Part shown: positions 16,163-24,445 of the stretch, piece after piece
Position numbering within the stretch: position 1 is the stretch's first letter
Layout: the number at the start of each line of letters is the position of its first letter
Assembly: GCA_016788565.1 (NCBI GenBank)
Contig: JAEUSP010000011.1
Location: 1-64,000 of the forward strand
DNA from: Chlorobiota bacterium
GTDB lineage: Bacteria > Bacteroidota > Ignavibacteria > OLB7
Direction: 5' to 3'
Length of the DNA: 64,000 nt
Notes under the pieces: model-generated
Databases searched by the model: none
The model's input: the letters and a program-made list of their open reading frames with translations, nothing else
What the model was told of the DNA's origin: nothing
Translations under genes and position numbers: made by a program

Positions 16163-17762
16163 CGTTGAAATCGGCAGTTGTTGGTTTGGTTGCAGCAAGC
16201 TCTTCGCGAATCGCTCGCTTGGATATTTTCCCCGTTCCGGTGCGGGGAAGCGTGGGGAGAAAAAATATGTGCCGAGGAATTTTATACCCGGATAGATATT
16301 TTCGGCAAAACTCAATAATTTCATCAGCAGAAATTTTATTCGGTTCGAGCAGCACCACAGCGGCGGCCACTGTTTCGCCAAAAACATCATCGGCTAACCC
16401 AAAAGCGGCTGCCTCCAGAATTTCTGGATGTTGATAGAGTATGTTCTCCACTTCCGTCGAATAAACATTTTCCCCGCCGGTGATAATCATATCTTTTTTT
16501 CGATCCACGATTGTCACGTATCCTTCTTCGTCAATCACCGCAAGGTCGCCGGTTTTCAGCCACCCATTCTGGAATGCGGCGTTGGTTTCTTCCCGACGGT
16601 TCCAATATCCGGGCGTTACTGTTCCGCCTCGCACAAGAATTTCGCCAACTTCTTGCTCGTTATTACTCACCTGATTTCCGTTGTCGCGCACAACCTGCAA
16701 TTCAACCGTGATAAATGCCCTTCCCGTTTTTGATTTAAATCGGAGCTGATCTTCTTGGGGAAGATTTTTCAGATGATTTTTCAGCAGGCTTAGCGTTAAA
16801 TATGGGCTGGTTTCCGTCATGCCGTAGGTTTGCACGTAATCGCAGCCAAAGGTGGCAATAATTTGGCGGACAACTTCCGGGGGGATCGGCGCGCCACCGC
16901 TCAGGATATACCGAAGCGAGGAGTACGAATATGCCGCAATTTGCGGGTGCTTCACCATCAGGTTCAGCATGGTTGGGATAAGGTTGGTGATGGTGATCCT
17001 CTGTTGCTCAATCGCCGCAAGCGTCTGCTCGGCCTGGAATTTTGGGACGATGACGTGGCAACCGCCCACCAGGGTGATTGCAAACGTGGCCCAAGCATCG
17101 GCAAGGTGGAACATCGGCGCGATATGCCCCCAGCGGTCGGATTCGGAAAGGCCAAACTCGGCCACGGCGCCAACCGCGTGAAGATACACGTTCCCGTGAG
17201 TGAGCATCACCCCTTTTGGGCGGCCAGTGGTTCCGCTGGTGTAGTAAAGTTGGGCAACGGTGCTGGCGGTGATGATGTCAGGAAACATCACCTCACCCGC
17301 TTCGGCAACGGCTTGCTGGTAGCTCACTTCCTCCACACTCCAGCCATTGCTCGCTGGCGGATCGCCAATCCAAATAACTTTGGAAAGTGTGGTTCCGGTT
17401 TGCAGCCCGGCATTGATGGTGGCCTGGACAATCGGCGCAAACTGGGCGTTGGCAATCAACACCTCTGCTTGGCAATCGGCAAGGATTGCGGCAAGCTCGG
17501 CAGAACTCAGCCGGAAGTTGAGCGGGCAGAGGATTGCCCCAAGCGCGGCGGCAGCAAAGTAGCTTTCGATGTACTCGATGGAGTTTACATCCAGCACCGC
17601 AATCCGGTCGCCAGGGGCAACCCCTGCCAACTGGAGGTGGCTTGCAAAATTCCGCACACGCTGGTCAATGGTGCGGTAGGTGACGGTGCGTTGGTCATCA
17701 ACCGCCGCAACCGAATTTGGGAAAAGGGTTGCGGCGCGGCGAAGTAACTGATAGAGGTTCAT
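16149..17762 (-). CDS. AMP-binding long-chain acyl-CoA ligase (FadD/FadK-type)
   Basis: A 537-residue ANL-superfamily adenylating enzyme, predicted to activate a carboxylic acid with ATP to an acyl-AMP and then a CoA thioester. Motifs are the P-loop-like 'YYTSGTTGRPKGVMLTHGN' near 175, 'YGMTETSP' near 312, 'GWLKTGDLA' near 398, 'DRKKDMIITGGENVYSTEVE' hinge near 415, and the C-terminal catalytic lysine context 'LPRTGTGKISKRAIRE' near 510. No signal peptide, and no substrate can be named. The 3' third of the gene (below about 16800) is markedly AT-richer than the 5' part. Its stop overlaps the start of the PIG-L gene. Confidence 0.9.
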   Translation of the reverse strand: MNLYQLLRRAATLFPNSVAAVDDQRTVTYRTIDQRVRNFASHLQLAGVAPGDRIAVLDVNSIEYIESYFAAAALGAILCPLNFRLSSAELAAILADCQAEVLIANAQFAPIVQATINAGLQTGTTLSKVIWIGDPPASNGWSVEEVSYQQAVAEAGEVMFPDIITASTVAQLYYTSGTTGRPKGVMLTHGNVYLHAVGAVAEFGLSESDRWGHIAPMFHLADAWATFAITLVGGCHVIVPKFQAEQTLAAIEQQRITITNLIPTMLNLMVKHPQIAAYSYSSLRYILSGGAPIPPEVVRQIIATFGCDYVQTYGMTETSPYLTLSLLKNHLKNLPQEDQLRFKSKTGRAFITVELQVVRDNGNQVSNNEQEVGEILVRGGTVTPGYWNRREETNAAFQNGWLKTGDLAVIDEEGYVTIVDRKKDMIITGGENVYSTEVENILYQHPEILEAAAFGLADDVFGETVAAAVVLLEPNKISADEIIEFCRKYLSGYKIPRHIFFLPTLPRTGTGKISKRAIREELAATKPTTADFNDEPQ

Positions 17763-17846
17763 CTGGCCGAAATTAGCACGGGAGAGGGAACTTTACGACA
17801 TTGCGCCCAGATGCAATTCACACAAACAGATTTGAATCACCAAACA

Positions 17847-19268
17847 ATGACCAATCAAGAATCGGAGACCCCGGCCCCCCGGCTTCGCAAAGGGAATCAA
17901 TACAAACTGGCCGCCGAATCCGCAGCGTTTGAAGGGGGATGCGTTGCCCGATATGACGGGATGGCGGTGTTCCTTTCCGGCTGCGTTCCTGGCGATACGG
18001 TGCTGGCGCAGATTACCCGCACCAAACAACGCTACGCCGAAGGGCGCACGGTGCAAGTGATGGAACCCAGCCCGCACCGCGTTTCCCCCGAATGCCAATA
18101 CTTCGGGACGTGCGGCGGGTGCAAGTGGCAGAACCTTGAGTATGGCCAGCAGCTTCGTTGGAAACGCCAGCACGTTCTGGATGCTTTCCAACGAATTGGG
18201 GGATTGCAGCAGGTGGAAATCCGGCCAACAATTGGCTGTGCCGAACCATTCTTCTACCGGAATAAAATGGAGTTCTCCTTTGCCGACCAGCGTTGGCTAA
18301 CCGAGGCCGAAATTGCCAGCGGGAAGGAGTTTGTGCGGAATTTTGCGTTGGGATTGCACGTGCCGGGCAGATACGACAAGGTGTTGGATATTGAAGGTTG
18401 CTTCCTGCAATCGGAGCTCAGCAACCAGATATTGAACGCCACCCGCGCCTTTGCTCTGGAGAACGATTTGCCCCCGTACAACTTCCGCACCCACACCGGG
18501 CTGCTTCGCAATTTGGTGATCCGAACGTCGCGGGGGACTGGGGAGACGATGGTAATTTTGGTGACAAGCGAGGAAGCGGATGAAGCGGTGGAGAAATACG
18601 CACGATTCCTTCGGGTGGAGTTGCCGCAGGTGACAACCATTGTGCAGGGGATTAACCGGAAGAAGGCGCAGATTGCGTTCAGCGAAGAGGTTCGGGTGCT
18701 TCACGGAAGCGGCACAATCACCGAAACCGTTGCGGGAAATTGCTTCAGCATCTCCCCTTTTTCCTTTTTTCAAACCAACAGCTTGCAGGCGAACCGGCTG
18801 TACCAGGAAGCTCTGGACGCTGCCGAAATAACAGCCAGCGACCACGTGTGGGATTTGTACTGCGGTGCCGGAACCATCACCCTTGCGGCGGCGCGCCGCT
18901 GCGGAAGCACGGTGGGAATTGAACTAAACGAAGGGGCCGTTGCCGACGCACGCGAAAACGCCAAGCTGAATGGAGTTGAGAATGTTGAATTTATTTCCGG
19001 CGACTTGAAGGATGTGGTGGAGAAAGTACGCAGCGTTCCCGATGTGGTGATTACCGACCCGCCGCGTGCCGGAATGCACGAGGATGTTGTACGGCGGCTG
19101 ATGGAGCTTGGCCCGCGGCGGATCAGCTACGTTAGCTGCAACCCCACCACCCAAGCGCGTGACTGCGCAATGTTGGCCGAGCGTTACTCCGTTGATTTTG
19201 TGCAGCCGGTGGATATGTTCCCGCAAACCTACCACATCGAAACAGTGGCACGGCTGACGTTGCGGTGA
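17847..19268 (+). CDS. rlmD: 23S rRNA (uracil-5-)-methyltransferase, RlmD/RumA family
   Basis: An SAM-dependent tRNA/rRNA uracil-C5 methyltransferase of about 473 residues. It has an N-terminal TRAM RNA-binding domain, the iron-sulfur cysteine set 'CQYFGTCGGCKWQ' near residue 85, the SAM motif 'LYCGAGTITLAAA' near 335, 'TDPPRAG' near 400, and the catalytic nucleophile in 'SYVSCNPTT' near 425. The [4Fe-4S] cysteines favour the RumA/RlmD group (U1939 of 23S rRNA) over TrmA, although RlmC/RlmCD specificity cannot be excluded. It is divergent from the acyl-CoA ligase gene. The frame is open to a Met at 17811; I took the next Met, which leaves a normal short leader before TRAM. Confidence 0.88.
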   Translation: MTNQESETPAPRLRKGNQYKLAAESAAFEGGCVARYDGMAVFLSGCVPGDTVLAQITRTKQRYAEGRTVQVMEPSPHRVSPECQYFGTCGGCKWQNLEYGQQLRWKRQHVLDAFQRIGGLQQVEIRPTIGCAEPFFYRNKMEFSFADQRWLTEAEIASGKEFVRNFALGLHVPGRYDKVLDIEGCFLQSELSNQILNATRAFALENDLPPYNFRTHTGLLRNLVIRTSRGTGETMVILVTSEEADEAVEKYARFLRVELPQVTTIVQGINRKKAQIAFSEEVRVLHGSGTITETVAGNCFSISPFSFFQTNSLQANRLYQEALDAAEITASDHVWDLYCGAGTITLAAARRCGSTVGIELNEGAVADARENAKLNGVENVEFISGDLKDVVEKVRSVPDVVITDPPRAGMHEDVVRRLMELGPRRISYVSCNPTTQARDCAMLAERYSVDFVQPVDMFPQTYHIETVARLTLR

Positions 19269-19288
19269 GTTGGCGTTGCAGGGCAAGC

Positions 19289-19316
19289 GGGAACGGTATT
19301 CCCTGTCCCGTTTTTG
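19289..19316 (+). terminator. possible rlmD terminator (also read from the opposite side)
   Basis: CGGGA (19289-19293) pairs with TCCCG (19307-19311), partly extended inward (ACGG/CCCTG imperfect), and is followed by TTTTT (19312-19316). It lies 20 bases past the rlmD stop, between two convergent genes. Confidence 0.4.
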
Positions 19317-19323
19317 CCCCCCT

Positions 19324-20676
19324 CTACTTCTGCAAAATGATGAACTCCGTTCGGCGATTTAATTGGCGGCCTTCTTCGGTTTCGTTGCTGGCGGTGGGGC
19401 GGGTTTCGCCGTAGCCGACGGTGAACAGCCGCTTGGGGTCCACCCCCTTGCGGATCATGTAGCCGCGCACCGATTCCGCACGAAGGTTGCTCAGTTTCAT
19501 GTTGTAGAAATGGTCGCCAGCGTCGTCGGTGTGTCCTTCAATTTTTAGCCGAAGCGTTGGGCGCGCACTCATCAGTTCAACCAAGTAATCCAATTCCGGC
19601 ATCGAGGCAGCTTCGATGGTGTAGCGGTTGGTGGCAAACCGGATATTTTCCAAGATCAGTTTGCGCCCAACTTCCAGCACCGAAAAACTTTTCTTCACGG
19701 TCACTTTCTGGTTTGGCAAGCGGATTTCCACACGGATGGAGTCGGGGATAAAGTCCGCACGGGAACGGTAGGTGGCGGTGTAGAGTGAGGTCATGGTGTT
19801 GACAAACCGGTTCAGCACCTCGCTGAAGGGTTGGCGAATATCGAACACCTGCCCTCCGGTTCGTTCGGCAATTTCCGAATATCCCTCCACAGCTGGCGAG
19901 GTGATGCAGAATGCCCGAATCTCGAAGCGGTTCAGGATGGTGCTGATGGTGCGTGGGGTGTACATTGTTCTTCCGCTTCCGTAGGTGTGGTAGGAAGCAT
20001 CGGTAATCAAAATTGCGCAGCGGTTTGCGCTGGAACGGAAGTTCATTCCGGTTGCCGCACGCAATGCCTCCAGCGCGTTTTCCGGCTCGTCCCCTCCCCC
20101 TTCAGCCTTCAGTTTACTCACCCATGTTTTGAACTCGTTGATGTTGTCCGTCAGCCAGTAGCGGTCGTTGACGTTGTCGTCAAACACCACCAATCCCAAT
20201 CGGTAATCAATCCCTTTTGCGGCAAGGCGTGTGGTGAACTCATCAATGTTCTGCTTCACCGCATCAATTTTATCCCCCATGCTTCCGGTGTGGTCAATCA
20301 GGAAGACGAAATCAACGGGAACACGGTTTTGGCTGGTGATAAGTGAGAGTGAGGTGACTTCCTGGGGCGCGCTGTTTTCCGTGATGACGATGTCCGATTT
20401 CCGCAGGCTATCCACAAACCGGTACTGGCGGTCGAAGACATCGAAGACAATGCTGACAAAGGGGAATTTGGTGATGTCAATGTTCCGAATCGCCACCCGC
20501 AAGTTGCTGTCAAGGGTGATGACGGTGGTGGATTCTAGAGTTCCTGCGCCGCCGTTATCCTGTTTTTTTCCCTGTGCAATTCCGTGGGTTGCCAGCAGAA
20601 GCAGCGCGGCAATCGCCACCCACATTTGCCGGAGCGTGCGTTGTGTTATGGATGAAACGGTTGGGGTAGCATTCAT
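19324..20676 (-). CDS. exported VWA-OmpA protein (peptidoglycan-binding, von Willebrand A domain)
   Basis: A 450-residue protein. A signal peptide (MWVAIAALLLLATHGIAQG, ending near 36) is followed by a beta segment, then a VWA domain with MIDAS-like DHTGS (128-132) and 'RCAILITDASYHTYG' near 235. A C-terminal OmpA-like domain (about 345-450) has 'IEGHTDDAGDHFYNMKLSNLR' and 'GYGETRP', which in this family hold diaminopimelate of peptidoglycan. It is therefore probably periplasmic, tethering a metal-dependent adhesion domain to the cell wall. It is the last gene of a minus-strand group with two outer-membrane proteins and a single-span GldM-like protein. I chose the start at 20676 for the signal peptide; the frame is open to 20820. 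Confidence 0.85.
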   Translation of the reverse strand: MNATPTVSSITQRTLRQMWVAIAALLLLATHGIAQGKKQDNGGAGTLESTTVITLDSNLRVAIRNIDITKFPFVSIVFDVFDRQYRFVDSLRKSDIVITENSAPQEVTSLSLITSQNRVPVDFVFLIDHTGSMGDKIDAVKQNIDEFTTRLAAKGIDYRLGLVVFDDNVNDRYWLTDNINEFKTWVSKLKAEGGGDEPENALEALRAATGMNFRSSANRCAILITDASYHTYGSGRTMYTPRTISTILNRFEIRAFCITSPAVEGYSEIAERTGGQVFDIRQPFSEVLNRFVNTMTSLYTATYRSRADFIPDSIRVEIRLPNQKVTVKKSFSVLEVGRKLILENIRFATNRYTIEAASMPELDYLVELMSARPTLRLKIEGHTDDAGDHFYNMKLSNLRAESVRGYMIRKGVDPKRLFTVGYGETRPTASNETEEGRQLNRRTEFIILQK

Positions 20677-20829
20677 ACGTATCGTTAGCTGGTTCAGTGC
20701 GTCATCTGGGGTGGCGCGGATGCTGGTGCGGTGAATATCCATCAGTGCTGGCTTCGATGCTTCGACAAACTTAGCACTTAGCACAAGCGGCGGCGAAAAA
20801 ATAGAACGTTCCTTGTTCACAAAACGATT

Positions 20830-20879
20830 GTGTCTCTGCCATCAGCATCCAACTATGGATTAACTACTGGCAGAGACAC
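20830..20879. other. perfect 12-bp inverted repeat with 26-base loop
   Basis: GTGTCTCTGCCA (20830-20841) and TGGCAGAGACAC (20868-20879). It lies in the 287-base gap between the VWA-OmpA gene and the next upstream gene. No T-run follows, so it could be an operator, a leader hairpin or a repeat. Confidence 0.5.
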
Positions 20880-20915
20880 CATAAGCCCGTTGCGGGTAAC
20901 GCGCCGCCCCCCGAA

Positions 20916-20962
20916 CGTTGGGGAAATTGCGGGACAACGGCGCGCAACCGTTGGGGAAATTG
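20916..20962. repeat. 14-bp direct repeat CGTTGGGGAAATTG x2
   Basis: Identical copies at 20916-20929 and 20949-20962, separated by 19 bases, immediately beyond the stop codon of the outer-membrane protein gene. The second copy is part of a GGGGAA...TTCCCC stem (20953-20973) that reaches into that stop codon. Confidence 0.6.
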
Positions 20963-20963
20963 G

Positions 20964-22442
20964 TTAATTCCCCATGTCAATCTTGAATCGCAGAATCGGC
21001 GAGATCATAAAGAAGTGCCGTTGCTCCCACGGGGCTGGGTTTTCGCGCAGCAACGGTGTGCTGTACTTTGCTTCGATAAACAGCCAGTTTGGGAAGAGGG
21101 GGATAAACCCGGAGATCATCAAGTTTTGGTTGGCAAGTTGCGCGCTTAGGCCAAACGGGAAGCCCGATTGGTTCAAGTAATCCACTTTGAACATCACCCA
21201 ATCCTCGGCGGTGGTTGGGTGGATGATGCCACCGTTCTCGTAGCTGACAACCGTTGCTTCCGATTCGAACTGCGAAGGATTTTTCTTGGTGTGAGCCACG
21301 AATTTTCCGGCACCATCAACAAACCCCAAAAATCCACGGGCGTAATCTTGGTAGCTTAAGCCAACGCTAAAGCGGAAGAAGTGCTCGTAGTCGTTCAACC
21401 ATGTTTCCCAGAAGAGGGTTCCCTGCACGACGTTCCGCAAGAAATATGCGGCCTTTCCGGTGTCGGGAAGCGCGCCACGCTTGTTGATTGCTTCGGGGAA
21501 CCAGACCACCGATTTATCAGGATCGAACCCACGCTGCTCCAGCTTGCCGAACGGGACCTCGGTATTCAACGACATACCGAAAATGGAGTTTGTGGAGAGC
21601 CAGAATACCGGCGGGCGATAATCCACGCGGGCAATGGCTTTCCCACCCAACGAACCATTCAGCAAACGCGCAGGGATGGTGCCGCTCAGGAAGGAATCAT
21701 CTGGCCCGCCGAACTTCAATCGGTAGCCAGCGCCCAGCATCACGGTAAGAATATCGGGAACCCCTTTGGAGCGAAGCTCGCCGTTATCCAACTCAATAAT
21801 TGGATATTTCAACGAAGCCTTCCCCTGGCCTGATGCCCAGAAGTGGTAGCCGATTTCATCGTTCCCCAGCATGTGCTCAATTCGTGCACCGGTGGTTCCG
21901 ATCTGCACGGTTTGCTTGAATGCCGAGACGGCGATGAATTGCCGTGAGTTCACCGGATTCAGCACGTCGGGAACGCGCTCGGGGTCCTTGGAGGTGACAG
22001 GGCGAGCCGGCTCGATCACTGCATGGGCGTAGTTGCGCAGCAGGATTTCTCGGTACAGACCATCGCCCAAATCATTCTGGAGTTTACGGCTACCGTTGAT
22101 AACAGCATTTTTTGATGTGTCGCCAACGCGAATTGTCAGCAATTCCTGGGGGCGGCCCGGCTGCACAAAGCTGGCCACCACAACCATGGAATCCCCTTCG
22201 CTGACGGCGTAACCGTAGCCCCGGAAAATTGTTGCCAGCTTAATCTTCAGATTAGCCTCCAAAATTTTCCACCGCGGCATGTACTTCTCAAGGTCGGGAT
22301 CCAACCGCGTCATATCATCAATGTTTTCCCGAAGGTCGTTTGTTGTTGGCGGTTGTGCCGCCGCACTTGCAGGCAGAAGCAGCATTCCCGCGACGATCAG
22401 AGCGGCCCCCACGGGGACCGCAAGTCTCAACAGCTTTCGCAT
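20964..22442 (-). CDS. predicted outer-membrane beta-barrel protein, unknown family
   Basis: A 492-residue protein with a clear signal peptide (MRKLLRLAVPVGAALIVAGMLLLPASAAAQ). About 140 residues follow that look globular, with a charged opening and 'TLI RVGD'-like strands. From about 200 on there are alternating aromatic/hydrophobic strands ('IEHMLGNDEIGYHFWASGQG', 'FRFSVGLSYQDYARGF', 'WLFIEAKYSTPL', final 'FFMISPILRFKIDMGN') that look like a transmembrane barrel. I recognise no named family. It lies 55 bases downstream of another predicted barrel with the same architecture (soluble N-terminal part plus barrel), and both sit behind the GldM-like gene, so a shared role in an envelope complex is likely. 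It ends in GN rather than an aromatic residue. Confidence 0.65.
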   Translation of the reverse strand: MRKLLRLAVPVGAALIVAGMLLLPASAAAQPPTTNDLRENIDDMTRLDPDLEKYMPRWKILEANLKIKLATIFRGYGYAVSEGDSMVVVASFVQPGRPQELLTIRVGDTSKNAVINGSRKLQNDLGDGLYREILLRNYAHAVIEPARPVTSKDPERVPDVLNPVNSRQFIAVSAFKQTVQIGTTGARIEHMLGNDEIGYHFWASGQGKASLKYPIIELDNGELRSKGVPDILTVMLGAGYRLKFGGPDDSFLSGTIPARLLNGSLGGKAIARVDYRPPVFWLSTNSIFGMSLNTEVPFGKLEQRGFDPDKSVVWFPEAINKRGALPDTGKAAYFLRNVVQGTLFWETWLNDYEHFFRFSVGLSYQDYARGFLGFVDGAGKFVAHTKKNPSQFESEATVVSYENGGIIHPTTAEDWVMFKVDYLNQSGFPFGLSAQLANQNLMISGFIPLFPNWLFIEAKYSTPLLRENPAPWEQRHFFMISPILRFKIDMGN

Positions 22443-22497
22443 TCTATGGCTGATAAATGGAACGTGTGCGTTATTGAAGATTTCGGGTTGCCGTTGG

Positions 22498-24399
22498 TTA
22501 GAAGTGATACTTCACCGTCACCGCTGGCGCAAAAATGGTCTTGTTCTCCCACGGGTAAGGGTCGCGTAGCACGGCGGCGGCAAGTTTCCCTTCCACCTTA
22601 AAATCCCACCGCTGCGACGGGAAGAACTGAAGCCAGATAGTCCCCAAAATTGATTGGTCGAAATACTGGATGCTGGCCCCAAACGGAATCCGTGTTCCAC
22701 TCCGCATAAACTCCAATTTTCCGGAGACGCTTGCTTTGGTTTCGTCGTCGGTTTTGGCAAACACCATTGTTTCTTTCTCGCCAATCAGCGCGGTTGTGTC
22801 GTTTTGCCGTGCGAACTCATCCATGCCGTACATGGTGGCCCCCAACTTCAAGCGGAACAGGAACTGCGCATTGTCATCAAGGAAGAAACCGAAGCTGTAG
22901 TAGGCTTGGGCGGCATAGCGCACCAGCCAAGCACGTTCGCCACGGTTGTTCGGATCCTCCACAAAACTTCCCCCCTGCCGAAGCAGTTTCCGCGGGCGGA
23001 TGTCGTCAAGGTCTTGCTCGCTGAAGGTGTAGGTGGCAAAGACGTTGAACAGGCCGGAGTTATCCATGATTGGGAAGGCGAAATCACCACTGAAGGCTGC
23101 GCCAATTCCACCAAGTATTTTCTGGTTGTTGTTGCCGAAGCCGCTGGTGGCGTAGGAGCTATCGCCAGTTTCGCCAAAGCGAACGGTAGGAAGCACAACG
23201 CCCAACTTCACATTTTCCAGCATGGCGTTCAGCGTCATGCGTCCACCCCAGATTGAGGGGTAGTTCAGCTCATCAAGGTTGTTGCGAAGCTCCACCCCCC
23301 AGTCGGTTTCTGGGATTACTTTTTTGGCATCGTTCAGTTTGAACTTGCGGAAGCTCACGATCACATCGTTGCCAACGCCAACTTCGTAAGGATACTCGCC
23401 AGCAATGGCAACTTTTGCGCCGTCAACTTTGTTTTCGCTGGTGGTTGTGCCTTCGCCAAACAATCCCCCTGCATCGCCTCCTGCGCCACCAAACAACCCA
23501 CCGGTCTCTTCTTCAGCACCGGAGGAATCATCTGGGGCTGATTCTTTTGGCTCGGCACGCAGCGGGCGGCCTTCGGTGATGCTGGTGAGGATGTAGGGAT
23601 ATTTCCCTTCATCAAGGTAGCTGGCGCGGGCTTTGGTGACAGCCGTGAAATTCAGCTTGGATAAGTCCCGCATTTCGTTCGTCATGTTTTTCACAAGCAC
23701 CGATCCTGGTTCGGTCACGGCTTGCTTCATTTCACCGTAGATGGTGGTGTCGGTACGGTTGGCGGTAAGCCAACTATAGACTTCGCTTCCACCTTTGACG
23801 AATTTGATGTTGAGGGAGGACTCGGCGATGTTCCGCTTCATCCCAAGCAGGGCGATGATGCGGGGCTGCACGCCTTCTTCCACACGCGAGGTGACGATGT
23901 AGTATTCGTCCGGACGGGAATCGCGGGCAGAAATAATACCTTTGGCAATGCCGAAAGCGTTTCCGGCTTCGGTTTCGTCCAAGTCGTCTTTATCCAGGGA
24001 GTAGCGTTTTGCTATCTCATTTCTGAACTGGTCACCATTTCGTGTCGTTGGCCGTTGGGCAATGGTGAGTGCGTTGGTTGCAAAATCGGGAAGCGGATCG
24101 TCGGTAATCGTTTGCCCGATATCTTCCAGCCGTTTTCTGTCTGCGGCATCTTCCGACTCCAACCCTTTTTTAATGCGGGTCAGGAGTTCGTCGCGGACTT
24201 GCCAAATGCGCACGTTGGCCCAGACGACATCTTCAAGCGAAGGGATAAGGTTCGCGATTTTGCGGTCAAGGCGTACTCGCTCTTTTTCATCTTTATCCTG
24301 TGCTTGTGCTGGCTGCATCATTGCCTGGGCAGCGATTGCAACCGCCGCAAGCGCAGCAAGTTTTTTCCACCAAGCGACTTGGGTTGACATAAGCTTCAT
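22498..24399 (-). CDS. predicted outer-membrane protein with periplasmic N-terminal domain and Gly-rich linker
   Basis: A 633-residue exported protein (signal MKLMSTQVAWWKKLAALAAVAIAAQAMMQPAQAQ). Residues about 35-290 are charged, mixed alpha/beta and probably periplasmic ('SLEDVVWANVRIWQVRDELL', 'YYIVTSRVEEGVQPRIIALL'). Then comes an acidic and Gly-rich stretch (GLFGGAGGDAGGLFGEG). Residues about 330-633 resemble barrel strands ('FNVFATYTFSEQDL', 'YAAQAYYSFGFFLDD', 'QFLFRLKLGATMYG', 'GTIWLQFFPSQRWDFKV'), ending in VTVKYHF, a Phe-terminal strand as expected for BAM substrates. I recognise no family. It follows the GldM-like gene by 46 bases, so it probably works with it. Confidence 0.65.
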   Translation of the reverse strand: MKLMSTQVAWWKKLAALAAVAIAAQAMMQPAQAQDKDEKERVRLDRKIANLIPSLEDVVWANVRIWQVRDELLTRIKKGLESEDAADRKRLEDIGQTITDDPLPDFATNALTIAQRPTTRNGDQFRNEIAKRYSLDKDDLDETEAGNAFGIAKGIISARDSRPDEYYIVTSRVEEGVQPRIIALLGMKRNIAESSLNIKFVKGGSEVYSWLTANRTDTTIYGEMKQAVTEPGSVLVKNMTNEMRDLSKLNFTAVTKARASYLDEGKYPYILTSITEGRPLRAEPKESAPDDSSGAEEETGGLFGGAGGDAGGLFGEGTTTSENKVDGAKVAIAGEYPYEVGVGNDVIVSFRKFKLNDAKKVIPETDWGVELRNNLDELNYPSIWGGRMTLNAMLENVKLGVVLPTVRFGETGDSSYATSGFGNNNQKILGGIGAAFSGDFAFPIMDNSGLFNVFATYTFSEQDLDDIRPRKLLRQGGSFVEDPNNRGERAWLVRYAAQAYYSFGFFLDDNAQFLFRLKLGATMYGMDEFARQNDTTALIGEKETMVFAKTDDETKASVSGKLEFMRSGTRIPFGASIQYFDQSILGTIWLQFFPSQRWDFKVEGKLAAAVLRDPYPWENKTIFAPAVTVKYHF

Positions 24400-24445
24400 C
24401 TATTAATGCTTGTGTTAAGTTGTTCGCGCACGACGACGGTGTACG

